Assembly (NCBI GenBank): GCA_949128115.1
Contig: OX421961.1
Location: 84,923,277-84,987,276, forward strand
DNA length: 64,000 nucleotides
Direction: 5' to 3'
From: Anaspis maculata
Taxonomy: Eukaryota > Arthropoda > Insecta > Coleoptera > Scraptiidae
Shown: positions 13,170 to 24,484 of the stretch, in pieces
Position numbering within the stretch: position 1 is the first letter of the stretch
Layout of the letters: every line of letters begins with the position of its first letter
The notes under the pieces: model-generated
The model's input: only the letters and a program-made list of their open reading frames with translations
The model's database searches: none
What the model was told of the DNA's origin: nothing
Made by a program: the position numbers and the translations under genes

Positions 13170-14161
13170 TATAACAAATTTTAGAAAATAAATTGAAAAA
13201 AAAACAACAAATTCTTCATCTTTTTCTCTCATTTTTCTTCAATGTTGCATCTGCTACAATTAGATTGGCATCTCGTTGTCATAAAGCCTCTACTGTTAGT
13301 TTTAGAGGTTTGAGAACGTTAATGGTTATCACTTTAGACTCCAATTCTCTTTCTGCGAATTGTATGGGGCTTTTCAAATCAATTAACGCTTTCTGAACAC
13401 ATTCCTGGACATGAACAAACCGTTCCAATACAGGGTGTTTCAGGGATGATAGCAAAAAATTTAACTGTTGGTAGATCTCGTCAAAATATGACGAAAACCT
13501 ATATACCATTTTGCAAAGTTCGGCCTAATGACGAAGATACAGCCCTCCAAAGTTCACTTTTTTCGGATTTCAAAAATTTGTAGCCCAGGAACGGTTTGAC
13601 AAATCTAGCTTTAATTCAGCATAAGCTGGTTTGTCATAATTATCTATCAATCTACTGAATTTGGAAATAATCCAATCAGTGGCGTAGAAGTTATAAGGGA
13701 TCACCTTAGGTCAACTTTTCTTCGGATGCTTCTAAATTATTGACCCTCATAACTCCTACACCACTGGTTGGATTTTTCCCAAATTTGGTAGGTTGATAGA
13801 TAATTATGACAAACCAGCTTTTACTGAATTGAAGCTAAATTTGTCGAAACGTTCCTGGGTTACAAATTTTTGAAATCCGAAAAAAGTGAACTTTGGAGGG
13901 CTATATCTTCGTCATTAGGCCGAACTTTGCAAAATGGTATATAAGTTCTCGTCATATTTTGACGAGATCTACTAAAACACATTGTATACTCAAGAGACTA
14001 CTTCATCTTGTTTTTGTGTCCAGTATAAGAGACAACTCCTTTCCTTCTTTATTTTTCACATATTCTTGCAGAACGGCATTATTCACTGGTAATCTTCTGA
14101 AACTTTTCACCGTCTTTCTCACTTTTGTGATTAGTTCTTTGACATCATAGTTTTTTGTGAA
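13170..14161 (-). pseudogene. hAT transposase remnant, split by a foldback insertion
   Basis: On the minus strand, 14161 to 13985 reads KVRKTVKSFRRLPVNNAVLQ and then KELSLILDTKTR followed by TGA where the family has Trp (the KTRWNSLL block), then SSLLSI. After the insertion, reading resumes at 13428 as LERFVHVQECVQKALIDLK and ALKP-like LKPLKLTVEAL. A further TGA then stands in for the family Cys, followed by RDANLIVADATLKK. Removing 13431-13984 and one TA rejoins SLLSI to LERF in frame. These blocks are diagnostic of hAT transposases. At least two nonsense codons and loss of both termini make it inactive. Confidence 0.88.
13431..13984. mobile_element. Foldback element inserted in the hAT transposase
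   Basis: Starts CAGGGTGTTTCAGGG and ends with the diverged inverse ACACATTG, with TA on each side (13429-13430 and 13985-13986). The arms are about 240 bp (from the GTAGATCTCGTCAAAATATG word near 13472 to the inverse ending near 13972). They include TTTGCAAAGTTCGGCCTAATGACG and AACTTTTCTTCGG-type blocks in both orientations. It interrupts the hAT reading frame exactly, so it is younger than the hAT copy. Confidence 0.85.
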
Positions 14162-14461
14162 ATCCTATAAAGATCACAGAAACCGCAGAGAGATAGAAAA
14201 TCCCGAAAATCCTGGAAATCCCGAAAATCCCGGGATCTCGGTGTGAAAAATCCCGGGATTTTCGGGATTGAAAACCTACCGGGATCCCAGGATTGGATGC
14301 CCTAGATTGGGCGATTTTCACTATTTACGAAACATGAAAGTGGCGTGCTAGCAAAATTTGTGTAGGTCGCGGGAACATAACCGTCACCTTGGCACCCGCT
14401 ATGGCAACGTCGCAAATATGCCTGACGTGGCAGCATCGCATCGCGCATTTCCGCTTTCTTA

Positions 14462-14620
14462 TGGTGGCCTTACATTGAGCATCAAATGCTGCAGCTTTTT
14501 TAGCTGCAGAGTTCTGATTGGACCTGACGCCAGTCATTGCTGTCAATGACCAATATGTGACCAATGAGAGCTCGGCAGCAAAAAAAGCTGCAGCATTTGA
14601 TGCTCAATGTAAGGCTACCA
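14462..14620. mobile_element. PIF/Harbinger-like MITE with TTA duplication
   Basis: The left end TGGTGGCCTTACATTGAGCA is inverted at the right end, and the match continues through CAAATGCTGCAGCTTTTTT for about 45 bp. TTA flanks both sides (14459-14461 and 14621-14623). About 159 bp and non-coding. The TTA duplication points to PIF/Harbinger. Confidence 0.82.
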
Positions 14621-15044
14621 TTAGCCGTTCTCGTTTTACGCCAGGAGCTGCTCCGGGTAGATCACTAGATAGAGAAAATAGATACATACGCCAATCACGG
14701 CCAAGCTGGATCTACTTTCTTTGTCTAGTCATCTACCCTGAGGAGGCTGAGCAGTTTCTGCCGGCACAACGAAAACGCCTTTCGCCAGCTTCTTGCGGGC
14801 GCTTGCGCATGATGGGGTGCTAAGGTACCGCTGTAGAGATTCGCTTGTTTTTGACATTACTTAGTCAAATCTTAAGTTTAGCACATTAATGTTTTTGATG
14901 AAGCGACAATTGTTCAATGAATTATCTATATATTCATTACAACTTTACAACTAAAGAAAATTGTATCAAGAAGTAGATACTAGTGAAAATAAGATTATAC
15001 CATATACCCATCTTTAGCCGCCATTTTTGTTCTCGCGACCTAGA

Positions 15045-15130
15045 CGAAGACGAATTTCGTAACTGATTGACGGCGGGCGTGCTTCCACCACAGGTTCAAA
15101 TCCCGCCGGCGGAAGAACAAATTTTCTCTG
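15045..15130 (+). repeat. Possible tRNA-like SINE fragment
   Basis: Contains GGTTCAAATCCC at about 15091, a good match to the polymerase III B box, downstream of a GGCGGGCGTGCTTCC segment. The preceding words (ACGAATTTCGTAACTG) also occur in similar form at 12846-12861. No convincing A box or target duplication was found, so this is only a candidate. Confidence 0.3.
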
Positions 15131-15437
15131 GGCAAAAATTGTGAAGTATTATGTAGATTTGTAACGGTTAAAATGATGAATGCGGAATCTCTTATGACAA
15201 AAACAATTGTCGAAAAGTAGTAAAATTTTTTTTTTTTTCTATAATGCATGCAAGGTCTAAAAAAAATAACGTCTTGTGGATTCATCTGAGTAATTTGTTT
15301 CCGGGAATCTTTCCCAGGGCGCGGATTTTTTCTGGGGACGTTTTTTTCCCAGAACCCTTATCCACATCGATGTCACGTATACGGCTACGATAAAAACCAT
15401 TTTTTTTCAAATGATCATTCCCAAACGCGCGTTGGCA

Positions 15438-15600
15438 TAATGCCCGCTCTATGGAAATTCGCAACGCAGCCGCAACGCAGAGCGCAACGTTTCTGCTCGC
15501 AAGGTATTCGCAAAGCCCGCGAAAGGCTTGCAAGCCAATCAGAAACTTTGCGCCTTATTGCGTTGCGGCTGCGTTGAGTGATTTCATAGAGCGACCTTAA
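15438..15600. mobile_element. Palindromic MITE
   Basis: CGCTCTATGGAAATTCGCAA at the left and the inverse TTTCATAGAGCGACC at the right bracket a shared GCAACGCAGCCGCAACGCA block in both orientations. About 160 bp, with a low-similarity centre around 15510. Non-coding; TTAA or TAA-like bases flank both ends. Confidence 0.78.
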
Positions 15601-16398
15601 GATTTGTGAAATGCTGCTCGCTCTACTTGAAAATTTGTAACATACGGCAGGTATTCGGTTTTATGGAAATAGATGGATACATATGCAAGATTATATTATG
15701 TAGTGAAGATTTTGTTATCTCTTTTGAAACATACGGGCACCGATATGATCTACAGTTCAGTAGCTACAAATTTTTGAAAATCTACCTTCCTTTTTTTTAA
15801 GAAAACTGCGTTTTCATCCGCCTCCATGCAAACTTACAGCCTGCGGTTCCCAACAGAGTAAAATCAGCCGGAACTTGTTGGTTTACCTTACGAATTCCTC
15901 TATCAGGGACACTGTCAAAAATACTTGTAGTTTGAACTTGTAACTTGCAAAATATTGTGCACTAGGACTAGGCCTTTGGGCAGTTGAGAAAAATGCTCCA
16001 AGATTGCCGGAAAGATGTTTGTACGGTATGACAAACATTTTTTCTTGAGCTAACAGGTGAGCCATGCGGAAGCTGTACCTATTGGAATAGGTAATATCGT
16101 CAGCACACAAATGGGTGAAAGTTCGATTAATACTGATGCGAAAATTTTGCGAAATTTCAAATTCTAATATAGCAATCAAATTATGTCCGTAATATCAGCT
16201 GGACATGCATGTTATCAGGCAGGCAGTTTGCGATCTCCACTTACGCACGACGTAACGCTAAAATATCACTTTTGTTATCTGACCTGTAACCAATGGTATA
16301 GGCTAGGCAGCAACAAGGAAAATTCAAAGTTTCACGTTGCATTACATCGAACGTAGGTACGTGAAAACCTCAAGCTCTCTTATGTACGTACTTAGTGC

Positions 16399-16615
16399 TA
16401 TATCCCGTTTCTCTTTTTATTTTCAATAGAATGACTTTTTGGGGCAATAATAAAGTGACAGGCTGGAGCGCTGGGGGATACGGCTGATGACCGCTGATAG
16501 TTTCGTTCCAAAACTTTGCAGGTGCCATTAGCCGTGGCCGTAGCCCTCCAGCTTGTCATATAATTTTTGATTCAAAAAAGGCATTCTACTGAAAATAAAA
16601 AGTGAACGGGATATA
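16399..16615. mobile_element. Palindromic MITE with TATATCCCGTT ends
   Basis: TATATCCCGTT followed by TTTTTATTTTCAATAGAATG at the left is matched by CATTCTACTGAAAATAAAAA and AACGGGATATA at the right. Inner blocks around CAGGCTGGAGC and GCCCTCCAGCTTG are also inverted. A TA target is possible. Non-coding. Confidence 0.8.
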
Positions 16616-19214
16616 ATATGGAAAACATCATCAACAGGTGACTTTTCGCGCTCGCGTTGTTTAACTGAGACGTTTACGTTCGCGATAGTTTTCACTCCTG
16701 CCGCGACTAAACCCAATAAAAGGTCAACGGGGTTCCGGATCCCCTTTATCTATAATTACATCGCACTCTCGGTGCTCTCGAGACCGTTTTGTGCCGATAA
16801 AACAACCGTAGGATATACGGCATTTGATGAAACGTACCATAAATCTAAAGTCTAGATACTTTTCTATGCACCTAGATATCTACACCCATTCTGCAATCAA
16901 GCCCCCATAGTCATGATGATTCGTCAGCAAAAGAAGAGTATGACGACTTCTCTCCGCGCGGCATCATACCTATACATACTTCTTCGCCGAGAAAATTCCA
17001 GCGAAATTGGCCTTTGGTGACCTGCAGGTCTTCACCATACGTTATTGATGACATATGGACGGGTTTCTTCAATTCAACCCGGATTCTCGAATGCAATCGT
17101 GATGATCGTGTGTTTTTTACCCGGGGAAGGTACACGCTGCGAAGTTCCTGTAATGTATGCACCGCCGCATGTTTGGCGACCATATTTTATTATTAGTGCC
17201 GTTCTTCAACCATGTTCCGTGTTTATACTGTTTTATCAATTATATTACTTCCTATGACGACGTCGGTCTGTGCATATCGAGTGGTTGGTATGGGCATCAC
17301 ATACCGCGGGGATACTATACAGCATTGACTGCAGCTTTGCTCCATTCCCATTGTGACATGGCGCCTCTGGCATGAGATATGCCATCAGCGAGGTTTTTAC
17401 TGTGCAAAAGCAATATAACTAGTTGCCTATTTATTTTTAATTAATTGAACAACTGGAACAATCGTCAGTTCAATGGGTCGACGTTTTTTCGTCTCTGGCT
17501 CATCATTCCCTCATCATTTGTGCTCTTATACAGGTAACGAGCGGAGGCTCTGCCGCACTATCAAGATTATCTGACTTTTTTAACATGAGTTTCGATTACA
17601 AGACCACGGCAAAACCATCATCATCATACAACATTCCTAATCGTCTACGATATCTTTCTAATTTTGCCTCCTCGACATAGACATTCATGGTCTGTCGTAT
17701 GCCTTGAACAAATGACTTGTCTCAAACACTTCATTTCCTTGAGGTTGAAGATGTCAACGTGGCTAGAATATTGCAAACAATATGCTAAAATCAGATAAGT
17801 TATTCATGTTGATGTCAATCTCAGTCATCACTGAGGGGTTGAGTAGAATAGCGAGTAGAATAGCTGAGCTAGACTTCCCCCTTCAATAATTTTTTTTCAC
17901 TCAGTAAAAACCTCCATTATCATCATCATCATCATCATCATCATTATTATTATCAATAATAATTACTCGTTCCAACAGTTTCAACCTCGTTGCACTGATT
18001 CTTATACCACTTGAATAATTGCTTATTATTGGAAGGTATTTTCTCGCTTTTATTACAATTATTACTGACATTTTACATTTAAAATCCTCTCGATCCTAAG
18101 GAAGTTATACCGTATGATCAAAAACTTTTCTCCTCTAGGCATGCAGGCTGTGGTCTGGTCATTGGCAGGCAAATGAGGCTGATTTAGGCCAGGCCAAAGT
18201 TTTTGATTGTCAGAAACCAATACGAAAAACTGTACTTTGGCCTTTTCAATAGCAAATTACAATACAGCACCTATTTTGTATCAAGTATAATAGAGTATCT
18301 AGGTACATCTTCTGTACTTTCTCACAGTTTTCATCATTCATGGTCCTACTCCTGATCCTGATTTGGTTGGCCAGCAATTGATAATATTGGTCTCTGACAA
18401 TCAGATTCCTGTTATACCTATTTTTCAATATATCGTTTTGTGAAACTCCTTTCGAACATTTTAGATGTAAAATGTCAGTAATAAATTTATTCAAGTTGTA
18501 AAATTATTTTTTTCGATTTTCTAGTAAAAGTGGCTTAGTTTCTTTCAATAATAAGCGATTCAATTGGTACAACACCAATCTGCAGCTACATAACAATACA
18601 ACCAACCAATTGAACAACACAACAAATGCGTTACATTACGTCGCAATCGTTATTCTAATTGGGCGTTTCGTTATTCCACCATTCGAAATTCCTTCGCACA
18701 GGTTGCCGTGCCTTACGGATCATCTAATAGCCATTAATTTAATCGATGTTCTACGAAACCATTGCATGCTGACTAGATATATCAAATATTATGTGCCATT
18801 AAATTCTTCTTCTGTTCCTCATAAATTCCCTTTGTGCCTGGTTGCTTATGTAAGTACGCAACAACTGGTAAATCGAGTTAATGGTCTTAATGTGATAACA
18901 TTCCTTATGTTTCTTGAGAATATTTCGTATTGTAATGGTTTTATATTACCTGCCTACCAATCCTGATGCCATATTCCAGTTGCTATTATTGTATAGGTAG
19001 ACGTTGCTGGAGCGGGAAACTCCATGCGGAATTATATAGGTGGAGATAATAATTTGTTTTGTAATGTATCGTTGCTTCTGGTGTATATCTTTTTTGTATT
19101 ATAGTCATCGGGCTTGCGATAAATGACTACCTATATGGAAAAATGAATTTTTCAATGCTTGAAAACTCCGCATAAGTAGATGGACGACAAGATTGTGAGA
19201 AAGTGAATTCTTTT
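16616..19214. other. Non-coding stretch with an ATC microsatellite
   Basis: No gene recognised. An (ATC)n tract lies at about 17918-17955. A lysine- and asparagine-rich minus-strand frame at 18246-18494 (82 codons) has no family signature and is probably chance. Confidence 0.4.
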
Positions 19215-19330
19215 CTCAACATTGAGGTTAGTTGAGCGCTTGAAGTTGAGCGGGATGCAATGCTTGCCTACTCCGTAAAGGTCTGCTCCGGGTTCGATTC
19301 CTAGTACAATAAGTCTGGTTGGTTGTGTTG
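19215..19330 (+). repeat. Candidate tRNA-derived SINE fragment
   Basis: GGTTCGATTCC at about 19290 is an exact polymerase III B box. It is preceded by GTTGAGCGCTTGAAGTTGAG and GCCTACTCCGTAAAGGTCTG, which look like a degenerate tRNA body. I could not fold an intact cloverleaf, so I do not call a functional tRNA. Confidence 0.4.
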
Positions 19331-20893
19331 TAACAATTATTATTGGTCTCATTGCATTGCCTCATGTTACTATAAGTATAACCCTACCTCATCTCTTCAA
19401 CAGATTATCCAGCTGTAATAATGAATAGTGCTTTCCACCTCGGTACAATACTCATACCATTTCCTCTCGTCGTATCATATATCTACCTACGTTGCTCTTT
19501 ACAATTAAAAAACTTTTTGATTTTTTTTTTGTCGTTGACTGGTAAGTTTCCTAGGAAGGACGTCATTAACTCGTCAATGCTGATGCCATTCAAATCCTAT
19601 ATGCGGCATTGAAATGCCCAAATGGAGTCGCTTTGAAAAACAGATTCCGGCAAACCAAATTAAATGGTGAGCTTAACCGTATAGGTAGGTACTCAAGTCT
19701 TTGCGGCGAAGATTCTTGCCTCGTAATCCCGGCACGTGAGAATCCAAATAAACTTTTAACAAGTCTCGCTTTCGTCAGGTGATCTACCGGGTGGGTTTTG
19801 TAGGTCTGCATGTTTAATTTCATGCATTTAATCAGAATTTAACTTGCTGAGAACCATGTTTCCGATCGAAATGGCAAAAATATCTTTTTGTTTTTCAGGT
19901 CTTCGCCTGTGTAAAAGAGCGCGTTCTTACTTCTTGGGCGTTTCCGAGTACTTTAACAGTTGAATTCAAAGTAATGATACGGTGGATTAGCTTGCCACTG
20001 GGCGGCAGCACAATCGCCACAGGGAACCGACTTGAAAATTTAACCGCACGTCATCAAACTTAATATCTTCATTGACCATCCATAGACGCGTTCGCGCACC
20101 AATTTTATTCTACCAGAAACGCCGATGATATTATTTCAGTAATAATTGATTGAGCGTTCTCGGCTAATTGTATCTGTGCTACACCACACAACAAAGGTAT
20201 TCTATCACATGGCAAGCGAAACGTAATTCACAAAAGCAATTTGAACAGGTCTCGTGCAGATGTTGCCTCGTTCCAGCCGAAACGTGGCAAACCATCCGAA
20301 TACTATTCAAATGCAAAACCGCGCTCGCATTTGGCCGTGTATAATTTTGGAAATTTGTATGTTTAGTCTTTTTACTTTGGCGCCGTTTCTCTCGTATAGT
20401 ATATGCAAATTTGGGAATTGCTCATTTTTTTGCGGTCAGTTCAACGCACGTTCCCACTTCCCAGAAACGATTGTGCATGGTCGCGCCATTGACTGGAACT
20501 CTGGAAGTTCAAGGTCATGTTCACAACACAGGTATATTAGGTATAGGTGATAAAATTCGTACCCGCATAAACGTTGAAAATCGGATTCTTGAAAATTGGA
20601 CTAATAGCTGCTTTATGTAAAATTGAACCAATCAGGGAACATGATCGTTTTTTTTTTACTTTTTCAGGAAAAAACAGGGTGCATGAATTTCCGAAAATTT
20701 CATCATCCTCCCCTTCGATGAATTCTCGCATTTTCATAATAACAATCACCCGATTTTCTACTCGATTACTATACTTGTACTTACTTATGAAGAATGTTTG
20801 CCAAATTTTCTTCTCTCGCATCTCTTGTGCTTTTTTACTAAGTACTTATTAGCAGTCGGTATGATCGGAGCGGGAATTTTCTGAAAACTCTTC
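19331..20893. other. Non-coding stretch, no gene recognised
   Basis: Several frames of 60-98 codons overlap on both strands without any recognisable family. I see no splice-bounded exon. Confidence 0.4.
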
Positions 20894-20896
20894 TTA

Positions 20897-20964
20897 GGCC
20901 TGGTATTTCCATCTCCGGATTTTTTTTGTAGGTACTCGGCAGATAAACGCTGCGCACTGCGGCC
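20897..20964. mobile_element. Short derivative of the GGCCCGGTATTTCCATC MITE family
   Basis: The left end GGCCTGGTATTTCCATCTCC and the interior GATAAACGCTGCGCA match the element at 48032-48156. TTA precedes the left end (20894-20896) and follows a GGCC at the right (20965-20967). Only 68 bp remain, so the right arm is mostly missing. Confidence 0.6.
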
Positions 20965-20967
20965 TTA

Positions 20968-22920
20968 GTTTATTATTGAGTAAGTACACTTTCAGCATAG
21001 TATACCATTATTATATTCTTAAGAAAATCTTCCCAAATTATGCAGCACGCAAAGAGTCAGAAGTGAACAGAAAGACATGGCTCATCCGCGCAACAAACAA
21101 CAATACAACTAATAGGTACTATCTCAGAATTTGGTTGAAAAAAAATGAAATTACTCGCGGTGAAGATCTTATACATAAACAAGTAACCGAACAATGGTTA
21201 ACCCAATCGTGTTTTTGTAATCACTGCTATGGGCAATTTATCAGTTGATGGCTATGCGATTTTCCACTGGATTGGTTTTTGTGTATCGACTCATTACATG
21301 GTTGCTCTTCAAGCTTGGCGCGGCGAGCTCCGTGGTGTTGAAAAAAGTGTTATAGGCGAAGATCGCCCATATTGCATTTTAATATTAACTACTTGCAGTT
21401 TAAACGGGAGTAACACCTCTGGGGAGCTGGTCAGAGCCCCATGGTGGTTGTGGTGGTGACTGGTGACACAAAAACGCCTTGTTCAAATATACTGCATGAT
21501 ACTAGAAAATGTCTCTTGGTACACCACATAATAGGTGGCATTGTGAGGTGTAATGCCTTTGGGGACACCATAAGGTGGCTTTTTGTTCGAAAAGAGGGTC
21601 ACGCTGGAATGGGGTGGATGCGTGTGCCACTTCAAGCGCCGACAATTTTGCATTGATTATAATTTACGAGTTGACAGCCGCCGGGGGGTCTTCGTAGTGG
21701 TGGTTTTCGAGTTCATGAATCGCGCCTCTGTAGCACGTGGTAAAACAACAACGCGTTATTATTAAGGTTAAATCTCCAATTCATCCTTGCCTGAGGCTCC
21801 AGTCGGGGTGAATCGAGCTTCTTCCGTTCCTCTACCTGCTGAAGAAGTCAACAACGGTAGCTCGGAGCCCTGCGGCTCGGCACTGTCTCGCGCTATATAA
21901 ATCAACTCCGACAAAGATGATATTGTCCAGTGACAACGGGCTGCTCATACCCCGTGAAACCGATTCAATAATAATGATAATAAAATCCCACAGTGACAGC
22001 ACGTGAACCATTTGTAAAGTGAATTACTCTCCTACAACGTTCGATCGTTTTTGATAATAGGTACCTCGTATGGAGCTTCTTTAATATCAATTATGCAATT
22101 ATTAAAAAATCAAATCTTTATACTTAGGTAGATAAATATGGTGGTACCTAATGAAATGTTTCCTTAATTGCCAGATTACTTCCAATTTTTGTGCAAGTTC
22201 AGAAGTCAACTACCACTTTTGCAGGCGTGATCCAACGGTTTTAGATAATTTCCAACACAAGACCAGTTACGTAAAAAAAATTCCTCGCTCTATACCTCCA
22301 GTTCAATTAGTTGTAACAAAATGCGATCTAATTAATTCGTATATTCTTACTACATGTGCTTTCTCCTCCGCCACTGAATGTTCGCAGCTTCATGCCAAGC
22401 GTATCCAGCATAGGTATGTTATTAAGACTCCATTACCGTCAATGGCACATAAACAATAGCCTGACCACTGCTCTATAATTTGGTGTATATTTTACTGCGC
22501 TAAAGTAAATTGCTTGTTAGACAATGGATTATGATTTTCTACAACCTGTATCTTACCATCATCATCATCATCTACCTGGCCTTCACTAAAACGCACCAAC
22601 CAACCAAGCGCAAGAAACGAGTTTGACTCAGGGAAGTTTTAAAACGGCACAGTGAAGATCTACATATTATTAAACCTATTATAGTTCCTTACCTACAAAA
22701 TTCAGCGCAAATAAAGATTGGTGTCTCGTGCACATAAACCCGTTCACTAAATTATGATTACTTTCTGGTCGGTGAACAAAAACCCAGGTGGATCATATTT
22801 TATTTAACGGCAGGTATAAGTATACCTACCTATAATACAGACAAGACATGTACAAACTGTTCATAATCCATTTGGATACGAACCTATTTCATTTTTAAAT
22901 TGATCGTGTATGTACTCCTA
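20968..22920. other. Non-coding stretch, no gene recognised
   Basis: Around 21300-21900 the sequence is richer in G and C and contains TATATAAATC at 21895, but no start site, exon or family was recognised. An (ATC) tract lies near 22557-22572. Confidence 0.4.
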
Positions 22921-22978
22921 AGGCCCGTATTCATAGTTGTTGTCAAGTCATGCCCGTATTCATAGTCGTTGTCAAGTG
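22921..22978. repeat. Direct duplication of a MITE-like terminus
   Basis: The word GCCCGTATTCATAGTYGTTGTCAAGT occurs twice head to tail, at about 22923 and 22952. It has the look of a MITE end, but the opposite inverted end was not found nearby. Confidence 0.55.
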
Positions 22979-23104
22979 CACCTTATCCAAGTATCTACCA
23001 CTTTAAATCAAGCTGTAACTCAAGTACAAAATCTGTTTCCTAGACAGAACTTCGGCTTTCCTCAAGGAATACTATTTTACGGAAATAGCCAAAAATATAC
23101 TTCC

Positions 23105-23153
23105 ATTGCGTCGCACTATTTCTTCCAGCGTACGCCACACAATAGCATTAAGT
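23105..23153. repeat. Dispersed 49-bp repeat, copy 2
   Basis: Matches 3051-3099 in 48 of 49 bases. On the minus strand the frame is open for longer than in copy 1, continuing after LEEIVRRN to a stop near 23075. The flanks are unrelated to copy 1. Confidence 0.6.
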
Positions 23154-24480
23154 GGTGCGTGGATAGTGAATCCGGCAGAATAAAAAACTGCATACTGCAA
23201 GGATGGTCCGCAATTTTTACCGAAATTGGAAGGGAGTATTAAGGCGCGAGGATTCTCCTATTCTCTCCTCCAAGCACTCTCCAAGCTTGTCGTGCCTCAA
23301 AACCAGTCGTGGGATAATACTACGTCTTATAAAACTCATACATATAATAATATACTATTTTAGTAGGTATACTTAGAATAATACCTTTTTGACGTATGAA
23401 GGAAATATTCGAAAAACATTGCGAATCATCCAAAGTTATCAAGTACAAAACCAGTCCGTCTCTTCACATTGCGGTGTGTTTAATAGGAAGCCTCGCTCAT
23501 AAAATGGATTCACGTCACAGCAGTCATTCATTTTGGTTTTTGGTACATTACTACAGAAAGTATAATTATGTCAGACACATGCACGCATACAATAAATATC
23601 ATTATTTTTTTGTTGTTATCCTGGCAACTCCTAAAAAGCTGATTGACAAAAAATTATTCACTCTAAAAGTCTAAAACTACGGTGAAGCAAAATATAATTG
23701 CAAATTTCACTTGAGATGAAATGGCCATTTATGCAAAAAGCAACACAATGAAAGAAGAAGAAACAACACGTAAGGAATACTGATGATTATTTCACTGATT
23801 TCAAAGTTTGAGAGACATGATGAACATAGCATGTCCGAAATAGGACCTTTTCGATGTAGAAATCAGCTCGGCAAGTCTAAACGGGTACCTTTTTTTGTAA
23901 AGAGCAAATATCTGATTATTTCTGTAAAAGCTCAACTTTATACGGAAAATGTCCAGCTCAGTAGTTAATGTAGTGCATTTTGCACAGTAAATATAAGTGG
24001 CATGCGCGTACCACTTCTTTATAGTTGTTGGTTGCGTCAGGAAAAAAATCAAATCTGAAAAACTATATCTAAGTCCTAAATCAAATTTTTTGTTTCAAAA
24101 AAATTCTCCAATTCTTTGGCCTCATTTGCTTCGCTGGTTGTATATAGAAAATTGTGAACACAAAAAAGTCCCTCGCTGGCTGAAAATCATGATGCATCAA
24201 TAGCCGATGAAAATGTTTATTGAATAAATAAACCATTGTTCATATTCGTAATCGTAATCGTATAATTGCTGTCACACTGTAATAAAGGTCTGAATATGTA
24301 CGTCAATTAAAAAAAAATAAGCTCATACTTTCATTAGATCGAAAGATATGATGATGTAAAGGTTGGCATATATGCGTTTTCTTTATTTTAGGTGAGTTTC
24401 GCGATTTTTGCATTCTTGATTGTTGTTGAAATTTGTTTATATTAGACCGATCATTTTATATGTCGTAGGTATTAACCCGC
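23154..24480. other. Non-coding stretch, no gene recognised
   Basis: AT-rich, with short frames on both strands and nothing recognisable. Confidence 0.4.
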
Positions 24481-24484
24481 AATA

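Larger units (their letters stand above)
12908..14304. mobile_element. hAT-type transposon with 8-bp target duplication
   Basis: The ends TAGGGCATCCAATCC are a perfect 15-bp inverted pair at 12908 and 14304. They are followed by many subterminal copies of CCCGGGAT / ATCCCGAAAAT. The 8-bp GATTGGGC is present directly outside both ends (12900-12907 and 14305-14312), the duplication length typical of hAT elements. The interior encodes a decayed hAT transposase on the minus strand, interrupted by a foldback insertion at 13431-13984. About 1.4 kb including that insertion, so most of the transposase is already deleted. Confidence 0.92.

Noticed and set aside
17918..17955. Possible CRISPR-like short repeats
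   Set aside because: A plain ATC microsatellite without spacers, in a eukaryotic genome.
21893..21930. TATATAAATC as a possible core promoter
   Set aside because: No initiator, transcript or exon downstream could be recognised; a TATA word alone is expected by chance in AT-rich DNA.
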